A stretch of 64,000 nucleotides of DNA, taken from contig JAFQAR010000001.1 of the NCBI GenBank assembly GCA_017399905.1, forward strand, positions 62,001 to 126,000, in the 5' to 3' direction. How positions within the stretch are numbered: the first letter of the stretch is position 1; each line of letters starts with the position of its first letter. Shown piece by piece: positions 45,969 to 53,786 of this stretch. The notes beneath the pieces were generated by a model that worked only from the letters and a program-made list of their open reading frames with translations, ran no database searches and had not been told where the DNA came from. The translations under genes and the position numbers were made by a program. The stretch is from Bacteroidales bacterium (lineage in GTDB: Bacteria > Bacteroidota > Bacteroidia > Bacteroidales > UBA932).

Positions 45969-47165
45969 ATGTACGGATTAGTCGAACTCGTCTTCAATCT
46001 TGAACTTACGCTTGTCATCGGCATTGTGACCTCATTCATTCTGGGGTTCCTTCTGCTGCTTATAAAGGTGCCCGATACCGATTATTCCCGAAAGATCGCA
46101 CGGGCAAAGAACACCATTTCTGTGTGTTTCTTCGTTTGTTCGTTCCTTATGTTCACATGCCTTCGTCATTCAGGTATGCCGGACTATGACAGATTCTCGT
46201 CCCTTATGATGTTCGTCATTACTGCCGTGTCTTCGGTAGTTCTTTCATATTCACTCATCAATGTGCTTGAAGATGAATTCATCGATATAGACAAGTTCTA
46301 TCTTAACCTCGGTTCCGTGGTGGTATTCAGCTTTCTTCTGATGAAGTCATTGAATTGGGATACAGTATGGGCCCGCAATCTTGTCCTCTACGGTGGAGTA
46401 GTGCTTTTCCTGGCAAATTGTGCCGCACATGTCTTTCTGTTCAGGAAGGTGTATGCGAAGTGTGTGATGTCATTGGAACAGTATTATGACGAGGAATACG
46501 ACCAGAGGCTCAGATGGATAAAGTTCTGCTATGTCATCATGATGCTTACGCAGATCTTCATCCTTGTATACATGCTTCTTCCACGTGGTTTCATGAAGAT
46601 ATATATCCTTTGGTATTCGCTTTTCATGCTTTATTTTGCCGCCAACTTCATATCATTCCTGGGTAGCCACAAGCTTATGCTCGACGCTTTCGCCTACAAG
46701 ACGCTTTCCGGACAGGACCTTAAAAGGAAGCTTGACGAGAGCAGGAAAAGGAAGAATCTGCAGACTGGGCAGGAGAAGGAGGCAGATGTTCCGGAGCTGC
46801 AGGACAATACAGAAATAGAGTTCCAAAAGCTCGAGAAGGCTCTGGCAAAATGGGTTGAGCAGAAGAATTTCAGGGAATACGACAGGACAAGAGACCAGAT
46901 TGCGGAAGAGCTGAACACCACGAAGGAGTTCCTGCATTTCTATTTCATCAATAAGGTAGGAGTCGATTTCCGTACGTGGAGGACAAACCTCAGGATAGAG
47001 GAAGCCAAGCGCCTTCTTCTTGAGAAGAAGGATGCTTCCATCAATATAATCGCCGAAGTCTCAGGCTTCAGCGACAAGTCAAATTTCCATCGTCAGTTTG
47101 TCAAGATTGTGGGGTGTTCTCCGAAGCAGTGGCGTGAGTCAGGTGGAAATCCAGCTCAAATATGA
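45969..47165 (+). CDS. membrane-anchored AraC-family transcription regulator
   Basis: A 398-residue two-part protein. Residues 1-225 contain about six or seven hydrophobic segments (VTSFILGFLLLLI, CFFVCSFLMFTCL, SSVVLSYSLINVL, FVVFSFLLMKSL-like, IFILVYMLLPRGF, LFMLYFAANFISFL). About 225-290 is a charged linker, and the C-terminus is an AraC-type double helix-turn-helix (TTKEFLHFYFINKVGVDFRTWRT, EVSGFSDKSNFHRQFVKIVGCSPKQWR). Such proteins link a membrane sensor directly to DNA binding. Ligand and targets are unknown. Its last 65 bases overlap the convergent lipoprotein gene. Confidence 0.88.
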   Translation: MYGLVELVFNLELTLVIGIVTSFILGFLLLLIKVPDTDYSRKIARAKNTISVCFFVCSFLMFTCLRHSGMPDYDRFSSLMMFVITAVSSVVLSYSLINVLEDEFIDIDKFYLNLGSVVVFSFLLMKSLNWDTVWARNLVLYGGVVLFLANCAAHVFLFRKVYAKCVMSLEQYYDEEYDQRLRWIKFCYVIMMLTQIFILVYMLLPRGFMKIYILWYSLFMLYFAANFISFLGSHKLMLDAFAYKTLSGQDLKRKLDESRKRKNLQTGQEKEADVPELQDNTEIEFQKLEKALAKWVEQKNFREYDRTRDQIAEELNTTKEFLHFYFINKVGVDFRTWRTNLRIEEAKRLLLEKKDASINIIAEVSGFSDKSNFHRQFVKIVGCSPKQWRESGGNPAQI

Positions 47166-47529
47166 TCTGTTCACCGGAATTCTTTCCTTCATCTTCATAG
47201 AGGACTATTGTCTCGGAAACTGTTTCAAACAGCCCTCCGTTCTTTTCTCCGTCGATGTCTTCCAGTACAATGTTCAGTGTGGCCTGTCCTTCAGGAGAGA
47301 TTACGGCTTCTGACTTGAATTGTCCTTCACTTGAGGTGAATACCACTGTTTCATTGGTGTATTTGCCCCAATCAAGGGTGACCTGAATGTGTTCTATCGG
47401 GTTTCCGTCGGTGTCGGATACCTTGCCGGTCACATAAGGACCGATCTTGTCCTCAATTATTCCCATGTCGACCGCACAGGATGACAGCACCAGTGCCGGG
47501 ATAATGAATATTAATCCTCTCTTCTTCAT
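47101..47529 (-). CDS. small lipoprotein with carboxypeptidase-regulatory-like domain
   Basis: A 142-residue lipoprotein (KKRGLIFIIPALVLSSC, lipobox LSSC). The mature part is one beta-sandwich of the CarboxypepD_reg type: YVTGKVSDTDGNPIEHIQVTLDW, then TSSEGQFKSEAVIS. It resembles the lipoproteins that accompany radical SAM enzymes in the Bacteroidota rSAM/lipoprotein system, but no radical SAM gene is in the window. The start overlaps the stop of the upstream lipoprotein gene by four bases. Its 3' end overlaps the convergent AraC-type gene by 65 bases. Confidence 0.75.
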   Translation of the reverse strand: MKKRGLIFIIPALVLSSCAVDMGIIEDKIGPYVTGKVSDTDGNPIEHIQVTLDWGKYTNETVVFTSSEGQFKSEAVISPEGQATLNIVLEDIDGEKNGGLFETVSETIVLYEDEGKNSGEQIIFELDFHLTHATASENTPQS

Positions 47530-47984
47530 TGTGCATCTGTTTTTGCAAGCTGGAAATTGCAGTCGTTCACGAAGAATGTGAGTTTCTCTTCGTCAAATGA
47601 AGGACCGCTCCATGAAATGTGATGTTCCTGTGATGCCGGAGCATAAGACATTGTTTCAGGGTCTGCGCTGGCTGCGGTCACCTTGCATGTGATCACGTCC
47701 GAGAAACCTCCGGCACTTATGGAGTAAGTGCCATTGTTGTCTGTATATTCGCTCAGGGTCAGAATCGGGAGAGGGTAGAGGACGTTTGCGGGAAGAGCCT
47801 GCAGAGTCACCTTTATTCCCTGCAGCGGATTGTTGGTTCCGAGTTCGGAAACTGCTCCTGAGATCACTATCTTGTGGTCTCCTTCAAGAGCCTCGTTCTC
47901 ATTGTTTACGAGAGCGAGGCTGCAAGAGGTCGAAATTGCAGCAGCTGATAGCGATAAGATGATCTTCTTGATGGTTTTTCTCAT
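47526..47984 (-). CDS. small lipoprotein with carboxypeptidase-regulatory-like domain
   Basis: A 152-residue lipoprotein (RKTIKKIILSLSAAAISTSC). The mature protein carries a single Ig-like domain of the CarboxypepD_reg type: KIVISGAVSELGTNNPLQGIKVTL, then YTDNNGTYSISAGGFSDVITCKV. It is probably exported to the periplasm or cell surface. It forms a two-gene operon with the paralogous lipoprotein gene downstream (four-base overlap) and has a well-formed promoter at 48021-48051. The overall resemblance of the two suggests an ancient duplication. Function unknown. Confidence 0.75.
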   Translation of the reverse strand: MRKTIKKIILSLSAAAISTSCSLALVNNENEALEGDHKIVISGAVSELGTNNPLQGIKVTLQALPANVLYPLPILTLSEYTDNNGTYSISAGGFSDVITCKVTAASADPETMSYAPASQEHHISWSGPSFDEEKLTFFVNDCNFQLAKTDAQ

Positions 47985-48020
47985 ATTCCGGTATATTGTC
48001 CGGCTCAGGTTTCAGTGCTG

Positions 48021-48051
48021 CAAATATACTCATTTTCTATAATTCTGCAAA
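48021..48051 (-). promoter_or_regulatory. promoter of the lipoprotein pair
   Basis: Read on the minus strand, TTTG (48048-48051) is followed after exactly 19 bases by TATATTTG (48021-48028). This is a full match to the Bacteroidota consensus, 36 bases upstream of the first lipoprotein gene. Confidence 0.75.
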
Positions 48052-48057
48052 TGTGGG

Positions 48058-48402
48058 TCAATGCTCTCTGAAGCAGTCTTCAGGATTCAGACCAAGCAGT
48101 TTCATCCGTCTGATTATCAGCGGAAGTTCATTTTCAAGGAACTCCTGCCTTTGCACACCAAGGACGATTTTCCTGGCATCGGGACTGGTGAAGTAGCCTA
48201 TGCCCCTTCTGTTGTAGATGATGCCGTCAGAGGTCAGTTTCTCATAAGAACGCATGACAGTATTCGGATTGACTCCTATTTCCGCTCCGTATTCACGTAC
48301 CGAGGGAATCCTCGCATCCGGAGCGAGGTCCCCGCTCAGGATGCGTTCGCAGATAGCGTCACATATCTGCAGATATATCGGTTTGTTGTTGTTGAATTCC
48401 AT
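48058..48402 (-). CDS. GntR-family (YtrA-type) transcription regulator
   Basis: A 114-residue repressor with the short YtrA-type layout. A winged helix-turn-helix (PIYLQICDAICERILSGDLAPDARIPSVREYGAEIGVNPNTV) is followed by MRSYEKLTSDGIIYNRRGIGYF and a short helical tail. Such regulators usually control an adjacent ABC transporter. Here it is the last gene of a three-gene unit after the ATPase and permease genes, four bases from the permease gene. The palindrome at 50194-50209 in the promoter region of the unit is a likely operator. Confidence 0.9.
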   Translation of the reverse strand: MEFNNNKPIYLQICDAICERILSGDLAPDARIPSVREYGAEIGVNPNTVMRSYEKLTSDGIIYNRRGIGYFTSPDARKIVLGVQRQEFLENELPLIIRRMKLLGLNPEDCFREH

Positions 48403-48406
48403 GATC

Positions 48407-49294
48407 TTAGTGTTTCAATGTCTTGATCCTGAACCATATGCCTGCCATAAGCGCCAGGTTTACGACTGTGTCGCTGATGGTGTCTATGAGTACGAGGTTC
48501 TTGAATATTCCGTTGTTGAACATCTGAAGAATCGTGTTCGTGTCAGCATTTGCGTTGCTTACCATCTCTGCTGCCCAGGTCTCCATGTACGGTGTCATGA
48601 TGATGCTTGTTGCCATGCTGAATGCAAATATTGCGAGGATGGTCTTTACTGTCTTGCCTCTTTTGAAGTAAAGTGCTCCAAGAAGGAACGGAAGCGTGAT
48701 TCCGAATATCTCATCTGCATATAACCATGGTGAACTTATCTGTCTGATGAGGTCCTGAGCCAGAGCCGCGTTCTCTATGGTGATCGATTCATCGACAAAG
48801 TTCAAGGTAAGTTCCTTCATTTCGCCCATGTTTCTGATCAGTTCCATTGCACCTGTGACGAGGTTCCTGCCGCATGTATGGTCAAGGGCGCAGATGATTG
48901 CGTCTGTCCCGAGGTGGAGGGCAAATCCGAGTACAGGGGCTATGATGCAGGTCATGAGGAACATGCTGACGAATTTCTCCAGTCTTGAAGCGGGGAGGGT
49001 GAGAAAGAACGAGCCGTACTGCTTTTCGGTGATCTTTCCGTAGCATTTGACAGGCATTGTCACTACCATGCAGATTGTTGCTACAATGAAGATGAATGAT
49101 CGCAGGCCGATGTCAGGGCCGTCCCATGTCGAGTTCAGTACAAGATTGAATGTGTTCGTCAGGAAGTATGTTCCTATAGGAAAAATCGTTGATATGGTGA
49201 GGAGGCTGAGTCCGTAGTTGACCCAGCATGTCCTGAGGTCTGAAGCAAAGTATTTCCCGAATCTGCGGAAATTGAATATATCGTTGGCTTTCAT
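48407..49294 (-). CDS. ABC transporter membrane protein
   Basis: A 295-residue protein with six hydrophobic segments (LLTISTIFPIGTYFLTN, FIFIVATICMVVTM, FLMTCIIAPVLGFAL, ITLPFLLGALYF, TILAIFAFSMATSIIM, NLALMAGIWF). The segment MPVKCYGKITEKQYGSFFLTLPAS is typical of ABC-2-type subunits of the YtrC/D kind. It is partnered by the ATPase encoded 12 bases upstream and by the GntR regulator downstream. Substrate unknown; related systems respond to cell-envelope stress or antibiotics. Confidence 0.8.
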   Translation of the reverse strand: MKANDIFNFRRFGKYFASDLRTCWVNYGLSLLTISTIFPIGTYFLTNTFNLVLNSTWDGPDIGLRSFIFIVATICMVVTMPVKCYGKITEKQYGSFFLTLPASRLEKFVSMFLMTCIIAPVLGFALHLGTDAIICALDHTCGRNLVTGAMELIRNMGEMKELTLNFVDESITIENAALAQDLIRQISSPWLYADEIFGITLPFLLGALYFKRGKTVKTILAIFAFSMATSIIMTPYMETWAAEMVSNANADTNTILQMFNNGIFKNLVLIDTISDTVVNLALMAGIWFRIKTLKH

Positions 49295-49306
49295 ATCGTT
49301 AAGTGT

Positions 49307-50134
49307 CTATTTGTTGAAGATTTCCTTGATGATTTCCTTGTTCTGATGCACTGTGTTGAAGAGTGCTTCCAGATTGACTTTGCTTTCCTCTCCGGAAAGG
49401 TTCCGCAGAACCTGGATGTTTCCACCTGGAATCATCTCGCAGTACAATGCGTCCTCCTGTCTTTCGTTCGAGTAGTCAAAGATGAGCTGTTCCGATATTT
49501 CTTCCATCGAGGCGTTGAGGAGTACATCCTGCCGGTCGAGGATGATTATCGGGTCGATGATGTTTTCAAGGTCGCGGACCTGATGTGTCGAGATGACTAT
49601 GACAGAGTCTTCGCGTGTGTGTTTTGTGACAGCTTTTCTGAACTGTGCCTTTGAGGGGATATCGAGGCCGTTTGTCGGTTCGTCCATGAAAAGGTACTTT
49701 GTCCTGCATGCGAGGGCAAAGCTGATGTAGGTCTTCTTGAGCTGACCGAAGGACATCCTGGTCATCTTCTGTTCGGGATCTGTATCAAGTTCCTTCATGA
49801 TTTCAATGAATTCCTCCATGTCGAAGCCATCCCAGAACTTGCCGTAATAGCGTGCGTACTCGACTGCCTTCATGTTCATTGGAGCAACCTCGTCGCTGAG
49901 GTAGTACTGGTCGGATAGAAACGACGGCCTCCTGTCAAAAGGGTTTTCTCCGTCTGTCTCGATGCTTCCTTCCTTTACCTTCTTAAGGCCGCATAGAAGT
50001 GTCAGCAATGTAGTCTTTCCTACGCCGTTTTCTCCAAGAAGTCCGTAGATATGTCCTTCTTCGAGATTCATCGTGATGTTCTTCAGTACGACGTAATCGC
50101 CGTAGCTGAATCCGAGATCTTTGATTCTGATCAT
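49307..50134 (-). CDS. ABC transporter ATP-binding protein
   Basis: A 275-residue ABC ATPase. Walker A is GLLGENGVGKTTLLTLLCGL, the signature is MSFGQLKKTYIS in place of canonical LSGGQ, and Walker B is KYLFMDEPTNGLD, with the switch His in VISTHQVRD. The divergent signature MSFGQ is seen in the YtrB/EcsA-like group. It leads the three-gene unit transcribed leftward (ATPase, permease, GntR). Together they look like a regulated envelope-associated transporter; the substrate is not evident. Confidence 0.93.
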   Translation of the reverse strand: MIRIKDLGFSYGDYVVLKNITMNLEEGHIYGLLGENGVGKTTLLTLLCGLKKVKEGSIETDGENPFDRRPSFLSDQYYLSDEVAPMNMKAVEYARYYGKFWDGFDMEEFIEIMKELDTDPEQKMTRMSFGQLKKTYISFALACRTKYLFMDEPTNGLDIPSKAQFRKAVTKHTREDSVIVISTHQVRDLENIIDPIIILDRQDVLLNASMEEISEQLIFDYSNERQEDALYCEMIPGGNIQVLRNLSGEESKVNLEALFNTVHQNKEIIKEIFNK

Positions 50135-50193
50135 AATGTTATACTTTTAGTCTATCTGTTAAGTATTAGTGTCTTTACGTATTCGTGTGTCTT

Positions 50194-50209
50194 AGTGAAG
50201 TAGTACACT
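50194..50209. promoter_or_regulatory. candidate GntR operator
   Basis: AGTGAAGTAGTACACT is an imperfect 16-bp palindrome of the form AGTGnAnTAnTnCACT, similar to the operator shape of YtrA-type GntR repressors. It lies 60 bases upstream of the ABC ATPase gene, beside a weak -7 like sequence (CGAAGGTA at 50211-50218). Binding by the GntR protein of this operon is inferred. Confidence 0.4.
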
Positions 50210-50245
50210 GCGAAGGTAGTAAGAATTTAATTAAATGCAATACCT

Positions 50246-50277
50246 TTTGTTAAATATTATTAAAAAGCATACATTTG
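50246..50277 (+). promoter_or_regulatory. promoter of the beta-barrel gene
   Basis: TTTG (50246-50249), 20 bases, TACATTTG (50270-50277). It lies 46 bases before the start of the gene at 50323. Confidence 0.7.
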
Positions 50278-50322
50278 TATATAATTTTACTTTAACTGTC
50301 AAATACAACTAATACTATTAAG

Positions 50323-51006
50323 ATGAAAAAGTTTTATTTTGTTCTTGTATGCGCAGCTGCAATGTTCTTTGCCGTTGACGCAAATGCACAGCTTGGAGTA
50401 GGAGTGGGATATAATCTCGGTTCGAACTTTACAAGCCTTGATGACGATGCACAGAATCTCAGTGGTTTCTATCTTGAAGCAACCTATGATTGGAATTTCA
50501 TTGACAAGAGCTGGGGTTCCCTCGCTCTTCAGCCAGGTGTGAGATTCTCTTATGTCGGTGAAGCTGAGTCAGAAGAGGAATTCGGTGTGAAGCTCAAAGC
50601 CAGCACAAACGAGACATATTTCGATATTCCTGTAAATGTGAAGTATTCTTATGACCTTGGTTCAGTGAAGCTTTCCGCTTTTGCAGGTCCTGTCTTCTCT
50701 ATGGGACTTACTTCGACGGAGAAGCTTGTGACAAAGGCTGACGGCGAGACCGGAAAGATTATCGCTCACAACTATACCGGCAAGGTCGTTACCAAAGGTG
50801 ATGGCGCAACAGGTGAACTTGAAGGCGGTGTTACAGATTACGGACGTTTCGACATCAAGGTCGGAGTCGGAGTCGGAGCAACAGTCATGGACAAGCTCAA
50901 TGTGAAGGTCGGATACAACTTCGGTACATTGAACAGATATACAGGAGAAGCTGACGTGAGGTACAGCACCAACGTATTCTATGTAGGCCTTGGCTTTATG
51001 TTCTAA
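50323..51006 (+). CDS. outer-membrane beta-barrel protein
   Basis: A 227-residue protein with a signal peptide (cleavage likely after NAQ near residue 23). The mature part has alternating strands (GVGVGYNLGSNF, YLEATYDWNF, VRFSYVGEAE) and ends in YVGLGFMF, the typical terminal beta-signal. A short internal repeat is visible: VTKADGETGK and VTKGDGATGE are separated by 14 residues, in a likely surface loop. It is related to the protein at 452-1201 by order of strands and by the IPV.VKY and AGP motifs. Function unknown, likely a small porin-like or OmpW/PorT-type barrel. Confidence 0.78.
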   Translation: MKKFYFVLVCAAAMFFAVDANAQLGVGVGYNLGSNFTSLDDDAQNLSGFYLEATYDWNFIDKSWGSLALQPGVRFSYVGEAESEEEFGVKLKASTNETYFDIPVNVKYSYDLGSVKLSAFAGPVFSMGLTSTEKLVTKADGETGKIIAHNYTGKVVTKGDGATGELEGGVTDYGRFDIKVGVGVGATVMDKLNVKVGYNFGTLNRYTGEADVRYSTNVFYVGLGFMF

Positions 51007-51011
51007 GAGAC

Positions 51012-51896
51012 TTACGCTTTGGAGATATGACATCCGTGCCGGAAGGTGCGGATGTTTTCTTTTAATATATCCTGCTCTTCGTCCGGCAGGGCCCAGTCGA
51101 GGAATCTTTCCCTTATGTGACTGACGGTCTGCTGCGAAGGGTGGCACATGTCTTCGGCGTAGAACCTGTAGTCCCGGAGTTCGTCCATTACAATCTCATA
51201 GGAAGGGAAGTATTCTGCAGGATATCGCGGGTTCATGCTCAGGTCTACAGGACAGCCGGCCAGGAATTCTTCTATCCCCAGCAGCAGTGTGGCCTTGCTC
51301 AACTGGTTGCCGTGTGCTCCGTCCTTGAAATGACGTATAGGGCTGACTGTCAGTATGATCCTCGCGCCTGTCAGTTCCCGGATGCGGCTCAAGGCCGCTG
51401 CCGTCTCTTCTACCGAAAGACGCTCCCGGATGAATTCTTCTGATGGCCTTTTCAGGCAGTTGGATACGGTCATGTCCTTGTCCTTATGGCGGAAGCACCA
51501 GCTCGTGCCTAATGTTATGATCAGTTTGTCGGCGTCGAGAAAGAATTCCCGGGCTTCCTTCAGCGCTCTGTTGGCGTTATCGAGAAATTCCTCCCTGGTG
51601 CCTCTTGCAAAGGATGTGTGGTGGCTGAATGAACATATCCTTTCATCTCCCGCACCGATGGCAATGCAGTCGTCATCCGTAAATTCTTTGCCTGAAGCGA
51701 GCCGCTCCACGCTCTTAAGTATGGATATGGGATTGTACAATGTGCCGAAAGGATTTACGCATACGTTGAATCCGAAATCGGCCAGCTGACGTCCTATGCT
51801 GTCCGAGAAGCAGCTTCCCAGCATCATGATCCTGTCCTTGTAGGAAATCCCTATTCTGCTTTTCCCTTCACTTACCGGTGTCTGTAGCTTCAGCAT
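51012..51896 (-). CDS. GSCFA domain protein
   Basis: A 294-residue protein of the GSCFA family, named after the motif here seen as MLGSCFSDSIGRQLADFGF. Other conserved parts are NPFGTLYNPISIL, LIITLGTSWCFRHKD, RIILTVSPIRHFKDGAHGN and YFPSYEIVMDELRDYRFYAEDMCHPSQ. The Gly-Ser-Cys, the later Asn and the DMCHPS end suggest an SGNH-hydrolase-like active site, so an esterase role is plausible but unproven. Its 3' end contains the terminator hairpin of the convergent gene. A -7 like box (51929-51936) lies 33 bases upstream. Confidence 0.9.
   Translation of the reverse strand: MLKLQTPVSEGKSRIGISYKDRIMMLGSCFSDSIGRQLADFGFNVCVNPFGTLYNPISILKSVERLASGKEFTDDDCIAIGAGDERICSFSHHTSFARGTREEFLDNANRALKEAREFFLDADKLIITLGTSWCFRHKDKDMTVSNCLKRPSEEFIRERLSVEETAAALSRIRELTGARIILTVSPIRHFKDGAHGNQLSKATLLLGIEEFLAGCPVDLSMNPRYPAEYFPSYEIVMDELRDYRFYAEDMCHPSQQTVSHIRERFLDWALPDEEQDILKENIRTFRHGCHISKA
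51030..51063 (+). terminator. intrinsic terminator of the beta-barrel gene
   Basis: ACATCCG / CGGATGT with an inner CC-GGAA-GG tetraloop, followed by TTTTCTTTT. It ends the plus-strand gene at 51006 but lies inside the 3' coding end of the convergent GSCFA gene. Confidence 0.75.
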
Positions 51897-51928
51897 GCCC
51901 TTTTCTCTCCTTTATTTGATTCTTGCTG

Positions 51929-51936
51929 CAAATTTA
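51929..51936 (-). promoter_or_regulatory. candidate -7 box of the GSCFA gene
   Basis: CAAATTTA on the plus strand gives TAAATTTG on the minus strand, 33 bases upstream of the start. No well-spaced -33 box is evident. Confidence 0.4.
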
Positions 51937-51970
51937 TTAAAAATATCTCGATTGCTTCTTCCAAAAGTAT

Positions 51971-51978
51971 TATCTTTG
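51971..51978 (+). promoter_or_regulatory. candidate -7 box of the 5'-nucleotidase gene
   Basis: TATCTTTG lies 75 bases upstream of the start at 52053. The nearest -33 like sequence is ATTG (51951-51954), 16 bases upstream, shorter spacing than usual. Confidence 0.45.
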
Positions 51979-52052
51979 ATAATTCACAAGGTGAAGCCGG
52001 TATTCCGTCTGCGTGAACTGCTTCCGGGAAATTTAAAAATGATCAATTATAT

Positions 52053-53786
52053 ATGAGAAGACTTTTTCTGACATCGATTCTGGCGGCTTTGGCTGCAATT
52101 TCATGTTGCGGGCCGAAGGATGGTGAGTATACTTTCCGTATACTGACGACTAATGACGTTCATGGCCATTATTTCGATTCATCGTATGTTTCCGACAGGA
52201 CATCTCACTCTCTTCTGTCTGTCGCCTGGCATGTGGACAGCATCCGTGTCGCCGATGGAAAGGAAAATGTGGTCCTCATCGATGCCGGGGACTGTCTTCA
52301 GGGTGACAATGCGGCATACTATTATAATTATGTAGATACGGAATCCAAGCATCTGTTTGCCCGTATGGTGGAAGTAATAGGTTATGATGCGGTAGTTGTG
52401 GGAAATCATGACATCGAGACCGGACATGCTGTTTATGACAGGCTGGTCAAGACCATGGAGGTGCCGTTTCTTGCTGCGAATGCCTTGCGTACTGACAATG
52501 GAAAGCCATATTTTCAGGAATATGTCACACTCAAACGTCATGGACTCAAGATTACCATAATAGGATTCACCAATCCTAACATAAAGAGCTGGCTTTCTCC
52601 GCTGCTCTGGGAAGGAATGGAGTTCGAATCCCTTATCCCTTTCGCTCAGGAGACTGTTGACCGGATCGTTGCAAAGGAAAAGTCAGATGTCGTGATAGCA
52701 GCTCTCCATTCTGGAACCGGTGAAGGTGACGGAAGCAGGCTTGAAAGCCAGGGCCTTGACCTTCTGAGGAGCATAAAGGGCGTGGACTTCATCATCTGTT
52801 CGCACGACCACAGGCCGGTTACATTTGAAGAAGACGGCATCTGCCTCATCAATGCCGGCAGCCACTGCCGTAATCTCGGTTATGGCTCCGTGACTCTTAC
52901 CGTGAAGGACGGCAAGGTGATTTCGAAGAGCCTTTCAGCCGATCTCCTGCCTATGGACAAGGAAAAGGTGGACGAGGATATGAAGGCATTGTTCCGTCCG
53001 GAGTTTGAGGCTGTCAAGGCGTTCACTCTCAAGGAGGTAGGCGAGCTGAAGACAGATCTTGTGACCCGTGAATCATTCTGCGGAATGTCTGATTACATGA
53101 ATCTGATCCATACTCTTTCACTGAGCTGCGCTCCCGCACAGATATCCTTTGCCGCCCCTCTTACATTCAACGGGCATGTAAAGGCGGGAACTCTGGTGTA
53201 TAACGACCTGTTCACTATTTATCCTTTTGAGAATCAGCTTTTTGTAGTGAAGATGACGGGTGAGGAGATTAAGAATTATCTGGAACTTTCATATGACAAC
53301 TGGATCAATACGGTCTCTTCTGCAGATGACCTTCTTCTCAAGATCGCTGACAGGCCTGATGCCAGGACCGGACAGAAGAGATGGTCGTTTGTCAATATGT
53401 CATACAATTTCGATTCTGCCGGCGGCCTTGTCTATGAAGTAGATGTGACAAAGCCTGCAGGCAGCAGGGTCAATATCCTTTCCCTTGCTGACGGATCTTC
53501 TTTCCGGACAGATGCCGAGTACAATGTCGCCATGACTTCATATCGCGCAAGCGGTGGCGGCGGACTGCTGAAGGACGGCGCCGGAGTCGATACCGACCTT
53601 ATCGACGAGCGTGTCGTCGAGTATTATCCTGAGATAAGGAACATACTCTATGACTATCTGTCGGAAAATACCGTCATCGATCCTGAAGTTATAGGAGACG
53701 AAACGGTAATCGGCAGATGGTCTTTCGTTCCGGTGGATATGGCCTCCAAAGCTCTTGAGAGGGATATGAAACTGCTCTTTCCCTGA
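52053..53786 (+). CDS. 5'-nucleotidase/UshA-like metallophosphatase lipoprotein
   Basis: A 577-residue two-domain enzyme. The N-terminus is a lipoprotein signal (LAALAAISCC). The metallophosphatase domain has LTTNDVHGHYF, IDAGDCLQGDN, VVVGNHDIETGH, IAALHSGTGEGDG and SHDHRP, all metal ligands. The 5_nucleotid_C domain starts near residue 340 and contains AAPLTFNGHVKAG and YRASGGGGLLKDGAG. It should hydrolyse nucleotides in the periplasm or at the surface for nucleoside and phosphate salvage. It stands between minus-strand neighbours and is probably monocistronic. Confidence 0.92.
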   Translation: MRRLFLTSILAALAAISCCGPKDGEYTFRILTTNDVHGHYFDSSYVSDRTSHSLLSVAWHVDSIRVADGKENVVLIDAGDCLQGDNAAYYYNYVDTESKHLFARMVEVIGYDAVVVGNHDIETGHAVYDRLVKTMEVPFLAANALRTDNGKPYFQEYVTLKRHGLKITIIGFTNPNIKSWLSPLLWEGMEFESLIPFAQETVDRIVAKEKSDVVIAALHSGTGEGDGSRLESQGLDLLRSIKGVDFIICSHDHRPVTFEEDGICLINAGSHCRNLGYGSVTLTVKDGKVISKSLSADLLPMDKEKVDEDMKALFRPEFEAVKAFTLKEVGELKTDLVTRESFCGMSDYMNLIHTLSLSCAPAQISFAAPLTFNGHVKAGTLVYNDLFTIYPFENQLFVVKMTGEEIKNYLELSYDNWINTVSSADDLLLKIADRPDARTGQKRWSFVNMSYNFDSAGGLVYEVDVTKPAGSRVNILSLADGSSFRTDAEYNVAMTSYRASGGGGLLKDGAGVDTDLIDERVVEYYPEIRNILYDYLSENTVIDPEVIGDETVIGRWSFVPVDMASKALERDMKLLFP

